DNA from: Callipepla californica brunnescens | Lineage: Eukaryota > Chordata > Aves > Galliformes > Odontophoridae | Direction of reading: 5' to 3' | NCBI GenBank assembly: GCA_023055505.1 | Contig: JALIRH010000048.1 | Span: 2,752,166 to 2,816,165 of the forward strand | Length of the DNA: 64,000 bases | In this document: positions 57,010-64,000 of the stretch, piece by piece | Layout of the letters: each line of letters starts with the position of its first letter | Numbering within the stretch: the stretch's first letter is position 1 | Made by a program: the position numbers and the translations under genes | The notes under the pieces: generated by a model | Told to the model about the DNA's origin: nothing | The model's input: the letters and a program-made list of their open reading frames with translations, nothing else | The model's database searches: none

Positions 57010-59280
57010 TCAGAAGCTAAAAACAGATTTCCTTCCCTTAGCTCTGTCTTTTCCTGGTTGAACAGGTCCAGCTCCATTCTTATGCTGCATGCTCCCGATC
57101 CCTGTGCATCCCAGTGGCCCCCTCCCCTCCAGCTGTCACTGATAACTCTTGTCTTTCCTGGTTTTTGTGATGACTGTGGGGGACTTGATGGAATGAGCTG
57201 ATGAAATTAAACAAGTATTCATCTTTTTTGCTGCTCTTGTGTTCTGTCAGCCTGTACAGAGACAGGGAGTTGTGTTGAGTGTGGCAGAAGCAAAGTACTG
57301 CCTTATCAGCCTCTAAATGAAACATAGGCATTTACTCCACATGGATAAGTGAAACTCTGGATCACAGCCTGCCTTTGGCTCACGTAGGTGAGTTCTTTGG
57401 AATCCGTGTAAATGTATCTGGCATAACTGAGAGCATTATTTAAAAAAAAAAAAAAAAAACACGTTGATTCATCTCCACAGAAGCTTTTGCTTAATCAAGA
57501 CTTGAAGTGCTCCTTATTACTTTACTGCATGGCCTTGTGGAACAGCAAGGAATGGCAATGTCTGTGTGCAGAAGTTCAGGATTCAGTCCCAGATGGCCTA
57601 TTAGTCAGGCTTTGAATGAAATCCCTGATAGAAGGGACCATAGGGAGTGGGTCTGTAAATGTAGAAGCCTTAGTTTGCATAATGTCTAGGTAAACATAGG
57701 CATTACTTAAATATCTTTAACTCCATCCAGTTGATGCAATAATCTTGGAGTTTCACTGTGTTTCAGTAAGCTTTGTGTATATGGCAGCATCCAAAATATC
57801 ATAACTTCATCAGAATCATAGTTCCATTTCCTGTCAGCTTCACAGTATCTGTGCTCTGCTGTTAACTTGTTCCTGTAATGTTTCTGTGGAGTCCAATAAC
57901 AATGCATGTCATCCTTCTGCATATGATACGCCAGGTGCAATTGTCCTGATTTCTCATAGCAGAGAGGAAGGACTCCACAGATATGTTCCTTTTCCCGTGC
58001 TCTCTACTTCATGTGGAGAGTTTGAGATTCTTTGCATTTAATTTGACATTTCCTAAATGCATTTACTGTGTGGAAGTAGTTTCAGGCTAGGCTGCTTTGC
58101 ATGTGCGCTGTATGGCTGTTTCATAAGTGCATATAATGTAGGCAGTGTGGGACTGGAACTTGGTGTTGTAGTCCTGCGGGGAATAAGTGTTCCTTCACAT
58201 CTTCACATTACCTGTTGTGATGCCATATCTATAGTATGGAATCATCTTGTGTTTGCTATACATCAAAACAACAAATTTGAAGATAACCCACTGTTCTCTC
58301 CAGTGAAAATGCAGGGCTGTATTCTCAAGTGCTGTATCAGCTCACATCAGCTTGCTGACTTCACTGACTTCAACACTAGATGAAAATCTAGTAGATTCTA
58401 CCTACACTGATTTTAATGTCCTTGTGATGGAAAACTTTGTGCCCTAGGAAAACCCAATGATCATGCAGAGCCCTATTGTAAAGGTATCTAAGGATCACAC
58501 ACAGAATAAATTTTGTATGTATACGACAGATCTTACAGTTTGCTGAAAATTATGCTGCCCTGTGAGGCAGAAAAAGATGTTCAGTTGAGGCAAAAACCTT
58601 CCATGATTCCAGAAGTACTGCAAAGCATCAGTATCTCAACTACTTTTTTAATCACTTCAAATCTTTAATTGCCGTTTCGGAGCTGCTAGAGCTGTTGGGG
58701 CCCGGAGGGCACCAGCAGTCCTTACTGTCCCAGTCCAGCCACCCTGAGTCCTTGTCTGGATAAAGACTACATGGCTTTCAATGTTTGTGTTTTCGGAGGG
58801 TTTGCTGAGGGCACTAGATCATGCAACATTGCTTCAACCATTCCTCTTTGCCAGAAATTATAACTTTGTGTTTGTTTGCTCTTCATAGATTTTCAACTAT
58901 GTATATACTTAAATTTTGAATATAATCATACTTTTGTGATGTGTTTCACTCTCAGTTCTGTTGTATTCCTTTATTTATTTTTTTTTTTCTGACAAAGTAG
59001 ATGCCTTGGAGTATGGGTTAGACCTCAAATATTCTATATCTAACTATTTTTTGCTAACTGATTTTGCAGGCAGCGTTTATTTTTTAGTTACCAGCCTGTG
59101 TCTAATGTGCAGTTAGCATGCTGAAAGCCAAAATGCAGAACAAATGTAAATCCAGTGGTAAAACTCTGTTTCTTTGGAGGCTAGAGATCTATAAATCTAA
59201 AGAAAAGGGGCTAGAGCAAACAAAGAGATGTTACAAAAGGAAGGAAAAATGAATGCTCAGACATCTCCAAGCATCTAGGC
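57010..59280. other. no gene seen
   Basis: No exon, repeat or RNA gene could be supported. Confidence 0.5.
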
Positions 59281-59470
59281 TCACAGGGAAAGAACTCTAA
59301 AGGAGAGATCTCTAACAAGAGAGCCTTCCTCAGTGGCATTAAGTGAGGTCTGAGTGGGTTGGAGCCAGAGCCCACCCAAGACCTCTGGTCGCACAGGTGA
59401 GGTGCTGACCAGGTCTTTCTTTCAGGTGCTCAATCAGTGGTTCAGGCTGTGACTCAGCAGTCCCCATGCA
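59281..59470 (-). mobile_element. LTR fragment, same family as 4180-4429
   Basis: It shares agagatctc, aacaagaga, aatcagtggttcaggctgtg and the terminal cagt(t/c)cccat with the 4.2 kb LTR, in the same orientation. It appears solitary. Confidence 0.65.
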
Positions 59471-59674
59471 TCTACATTAAGTACTCTGTAGCATCTTTTC
59501 ATCCTTAGGATATGGACAAAACATCTGTGTGATCTGTGAACCTGTTCCAAAGATTTGTGAAGGACTGGTGTATTTTGCCCTATTAAGTAGATTTGATGTA
59601 TCTTTTGTCCCTCCTTTGATTAAAGCACAAAACAGAATGTAGCATCTATTTTCTTTTCTTTTATAGATTATACA

Positions 59675-59708
59675 TACATATATATATATACATATATATA
59701 TATTATTT
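59675..59708. repeat. AT-rich dinucleotide microsatellite
   Basis: Alternating TA/CATA units. Confidence 0.8.
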
Positions 59709-59709
59709 T

Positions 59710-62700
59710 TAATTTTTTTTCTTCTACTTTAAAGAAACATCCTCCACCTCTCACCTTCAAATTACATATGGATGGGAGAGAGTGGGAAAGGTGTGGGCAG
59801 AAGACTGTTAATGCCAGGGCAGCTCAGAACACAGTGTTTCAGATTTCTTTCATCTCTTCTGTTGTATAATGCCATCAATACTTCACTGAAACTTGATTTG
59901 ATAAGCTCAGGTTGAGTCCAGTGATAGTCAGAAAATACCTCTGATATTGTGTGTACGCATGCATTTTTCATTAGAGGTCATTGTTTTTCTCTTGGACAGA
60001 ACAAAAAGGGCTGCAGAAATCTATTAACCTGAAGGAGCCCAGATGATAGAAAGCTAGTGCCAGCAGTTTTGCCCTTAGGATGAAATGATGTCAAGAAATC
60101 TTTAGATCTCATCAACTTTAAAAAGATTTTCATCTTATTGCTTCTCAGATTTTTCTAGCATTGAGATTTTTATGGCACTGTTATGTCAGGTCACCTTTGG
60201 GAATGGGAGAAACTTTTGTTTATTATTTTTAATTACACCTGCAAATAAAAGCACAGTGACAAAACAGTTTGAATATTGCACAAGTGATTCCTCTGGTATA
60301 AATTATGAATGAAATGAATACACTTATTACACCTGGTAAGAGTTCTCCCACTGACATTCTTCCTTGAGTTGAGAACAAGCGTTTCTACTGAAAAATGCCC
60401 CATAGCGTGTTAAATACGGAGTGTGTTTTGTTTGTTGATTACTTTCATCATGTATTTAAATTATTTTAAATGAGATAAATATTTAGATACGTAGTAGAAG
60501 CTCAACGTCTGACTGCTTCAGAACATAAGTAGATCTTTTCTACCTTTGCAGTCTGAAGTGATCCTGTGAAGGTGGTCTGCAATTCTGACCTCATTGATTT
60601 CGTTATTTATTTATTTGGTTGGTTGGTTGGGGGAAGTGCTTAGCTTTGGAGATTATTTTATATAATTGTGTTCAGACAGAAAACTTGTTCATCATAGATG
60701 GCCCATGGATGAATGCAGCTTGAACCTCCAGGAAAGTTCATAAAAATTGTAGAAATGATGAGGATATTTCAAGCAGAAAAAAAAAAAAGATTAACCAAAT
60801 GCTGAGCTGCAGTGCAGCAAATCAGATTAATGACTTAATGTGTGCTGGGTTGAATAGCATGTATCTTAGATAAGGTACCTGGGGCAAATGCTCATACTTT
60901 TAGAGCACATCTGCCATAAATGAAAATGAAAAATAGAACAAAACAGTGTACCAAAAAGTTGGGTTTGTGTCAATAGAACAGTTCAATGAGAGAAGCAAAC
61001 AGACATCTCCATCTCTTAGCTGTGAAAAGGGTTCTTAAAAGAACTGACGAGAGTGTGATGATTACTGGAGTTGTACGGAGACATCAAATGTGTTAGAAGA
61101 AGGAAACTAAATCCAGGGATGTCAGCAGATCCTGTTTTAGTGGGGACAGATGGAGCAGAATCAAGGAGGGCTTCTACACATACATACATATACAGAAAGT
61201 ATTGTTTGCACATAAATTTATCAGTTCTGATAAGATGCAGGTAGAAAAGAATCTGGCTAATGTCCCAATCATCACAAAAACTTGGATTGGTGCTAGATGG
61301 AATAGGCAGTATATTTGACTGACTTCAGACTGCGCAGCAAGCCAAATTAATTTGACAAACAGAGCCAAAAAGCTGAAATTCAGTAGAAATGAACAAATGT
61401 CAACAGTACAAGGCCAGTCCAAGAACTTTTTTTAGGAGTGATCAGAGCTAGTGGAGTAATATTTATGGAAAATTCAAAAAGTAAAAAAATATTTAGCCAA
61501 GTCGCTGTTGTTAACAGTTCCATTGATGATCTTTGTGTAGTTTTGGGCAAGAATTACTTGAGAAGTTGAAAATATACAGAGATTGTGGAGGAAAAAATGA
61601 AATGCAACAGAAGTGCTGAAGGAATTTGGCTTTCCTCAGCCTAGAACAGATAACACCATGTGCAGAGGTGATGTCTTCTTCTGTGTGAAACTACTTACTG
61701 TTCCCAGCCTGGGGACTGCTTAACTAATGGGAGCTCTTTTCTAGACTGTTAATTCCTTGAGAGCAAAATGAAATTTCATCAAATTTCATTGTTGCAAAAC
61801 TTTTTAAAATTTTCATTTATGAGTTGTGACTTGAAGGGTATCGAGATATGCTGTGATTTCAGTGAAATGATTACAAACAGGAAGAAATAAAATCCTGCTA
61901 ATTGGGCATGTTTAAAATTCAAAATAGAGCGTGGAAAGGGGACTGTTGTATCTTCTGTGATTCTGCAGCTTTGTTTTTTTTTCTTTCCTTAAACCTCTGT
62001 TGTGGTTTGTTAATGAAGGTCTACACTGGAACATGACAAGTAGCAAAAGCTGGCCTATAAATATTTATCTTGTGTAATCTGGAATCTGAATGCTGGCATG
62101 AGCTTGTTTATGAACAAGATTAAATTTTTGCTAGCTATAGGTAAAATCTGAGCCATTGGAATAATCAGTGCCTACTGGAAACTCAATTAAATATTTTTTA
62201 ACTGCCTCCTGAGCTTACAATCCTTGCTTTTCTGGATTTTATTTTTTTCCTGTTAGAGCAGATCTGGGAGTAACATCGGAGATATTTAGGAATTTAGAGA
62301 ATCTCTGTCATTTAGAGACAGTGTAGTAACATGTATATCTTCCTAGATTTTCTTCTGTTAACAATATTAATGTGTCTCACTACTTGCCGCTATGCAAGCT
62401 AGAGAAGTTGATCTGTTGTGGCACAGCAAAAAACAGTGGTCTCAGGATTTGAGTTTTGGGTTCTCTTCAGGGCGCTGAGAGGCTCCAAATGGAAATATCC
62501 AACCTGAAGATGTTACATGCTAGAAGCAATTTCTCCAGTTAAAAGCCAGGCTGGGAAGTTTGTAGGTGTCATGAAGTTGAATTCCTTTTTCACAAAGCAG
62601 AGCAAGTGGTTTTTTGCTAGTAGCAATCTGTTTGCGGTACCTGAACTGTGAGTCAGATTCTGGCTGTGGCTTAATTACAAGGGGAGAAAAATGAAAAGAA

Positions 62701-63320
62701 ATGACTTCAAGCCTTGTATTGCTTGAATTGCCTTGCTCTGACAGTCCTTCGGGTCTGCAGAAGGCACCAGACTTTGTGGTGCATCTAGGAATTACTCCTA
62801 GTGTAGGGCCCTACATCAAAAGCCCAATAGAGGTCTTAATTATTTATTTTGAGCATAAATTATTTCTTGACTCTCAGTATTGAAAGCTACTGTCTTCTGC
62901 CAAGGCTGGAATGAATTAATGTGTTGATTGCTCACAGCGTTGCTCTTAAGTCTTAGTTGTGAAGTTAGAAATCCAGGGAACGTATTTTAATTTTGATGAA
63001 TCCAGATGTGTAGGCATCAGGAACAGGATGCACCTACTTGTGCGAACCGTAGACAGAGCCAGCTGAGTGAGACATCTATTGATCAAATATTCCCTTTGTT
63101 GTAAAGGCCATGAAACAAACTGAGGAAAACTGTGATGAGTAACTAAACACATGCAGTGAGCCTCACATTGCTCTGAGATCCCCACACTTCCTTGCTGAAA
63201 CACAGTGGAATGGTGTGGTGATGTGGTTACAGCTGATCAGCCTGGAAAACTGATGTCCTCATGCTGAAGTGTTTTCCACTAGCAAAAGTGTTCCAGTATT
63301 GAACTAAAATGTAATATTTA
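59710..63320. other. no gene seen
   Basis: AT-rich sequence with a short (GGTT)n tract at about 60617. No coding signal. Confidence 0.5.
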
Positions 63321-63329
63321 TAATGTATT

Positions 63330-63471
63330 AAAATGTCTCCTTCTCTGGAGACGTTCAAGACCCACCCGGACACCTACCTGTGCAACCTGGTGTAGGGAGC
63401 TGCTTTGGCAGGGGGGTTGGATTCGATGATCTCCAGAGGTCCCTTCCAACCCCTACAATTCTGTGATTCTA
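63330..63471 (+). repeat. CR1 3' end
   Basis: ctctggagacgttcaagacc, ttggattcgatgatctcc and ccctacaattctgtgattct. It is well conserved and similar to the copy at 52.7 kb. Confidence 0.9.
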
Positions 63472-64000
63472 TATTCCCAGTTCCAGCTTGCTTATGGACT
63501 CAATATGCTGACTGCTGGCTCCTGTATGGTCTTGCTAATTCACGCACCCTCCAAGTGAGGTTCGATTCCCACATCCCTGTTATGAGATCCTTCTGACATT
63601 TCTTTAATTCTGCTGAACTCTTCCTGAATGGGAAATGAGATTGAATAAAAATACCACAATAGAAATCAGATGGAAATAGTAAACGTAACTAGAAAAATCA
63701 CTATGAGTAGTGTAGGCATAGAGCAATTGTTTGTGTGGAAACACTGAGTCTTAAGTTACTGTGGGGTGAAACATAATCAGAAGTGTTAATTTACATCATA
63801 GGTTACAGAACTTTCTGCTTTCTTTTCAGCTCTTCTTAATATCAAAAGGAAGTGAAATGATGAATAATTGAAATCTGAAAACAACCATCTTTAGGATATT
63901 TTCAAATTTATTATGATCAGAGTAGCACAGTGGGATTCTTTCTCTACTGAGTGGTGGAATTTGCCAGAAGTTTGGGGAATATTGTATGCCTGTTCAAATG

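Noticed and set aside
58057..58383. 108-codon plus-strand ORF
   Set aside because: An isolated open stretch in AT-rich intergenic DNA with no recognisable protein feature.

Overview
The window is vertebrate nuclear DNA, almost certainly from a bird and probably a galliform. Many CR1 retrotransposon tails end in the avian-type ATTCTGTGATTCTGTGA motif. The genes are split into short exons with long introns, and three endogenous retrovirus (ERV) lineages are present. Exons were read by hand from conserved protein sequence plus GT/AG splice sites. No tRNA, rRNA or CRISPR was seen.

Layout. 1-4.2 kb: two possible exons of an unidentified minus-strand gene and CR1 debris. 4.2-10.1 kb: two different defective ERVs fused head to head, an integrase plus LTR on the minus strand and a gag-pro-pol on the plus strand. 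11.0-15.6 kb: five minus-strand exons of LIMS1 (PINCH-1) covering the end of LIM2 to most of LIM5. 17.3-37.5 kb: a 26-exon minus-strand RANBP2-like gene with its start codon in a CpG-rich promoter region. 37.9-38.7 kb: a 21-bp minisatellite of about 40 copies just upstream of that promoter. 40.6-42.8 kb: three plus-strand NDUFA9 exons with intact splice sites and no visible partners. 43.0-47.8 kb: a rearranged minus-strand class I (gammaretrovirus-like) ERV with a tRNA-Trp primer binding site. 48.0-49.0 kb: a plus-strand LTR with a duplicated U3 block. 49-64 kb: AT-rich, apparently gene-poor sequence with CR1 tails, one LTR fragment and simple repeats.

Main result. The RANBP2-like exons join in phase into an uninterrupted 1,728-codon frame. 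Compared with human RANBP2 (about 3,224 residues) the copy lacks most FG repeats, most zinc fingers, RanBD2, RanBD3, RanBD4 and the cyclophilin domain. It stops at the leading edge of RanBD4 and is followed on the same strand by the 3' half of LIMS1. In human the order is LIMS1 then RANBP2, so this reversed junction is what a tandem duplication with breakpoints inside both genes would leave. Skipping the last RANBP2 exon would join the remainder in frame to LIM3-LIM5. The arrangement recalls the primate RGPD genes (RANBP2 5' part fused to GCC2), but with a different partner. A partial tandem copy of the large exon could also be spliced in as an in-frame 130-codon cassette. Whether these transcripts exist cannot be decided from DNA alone.
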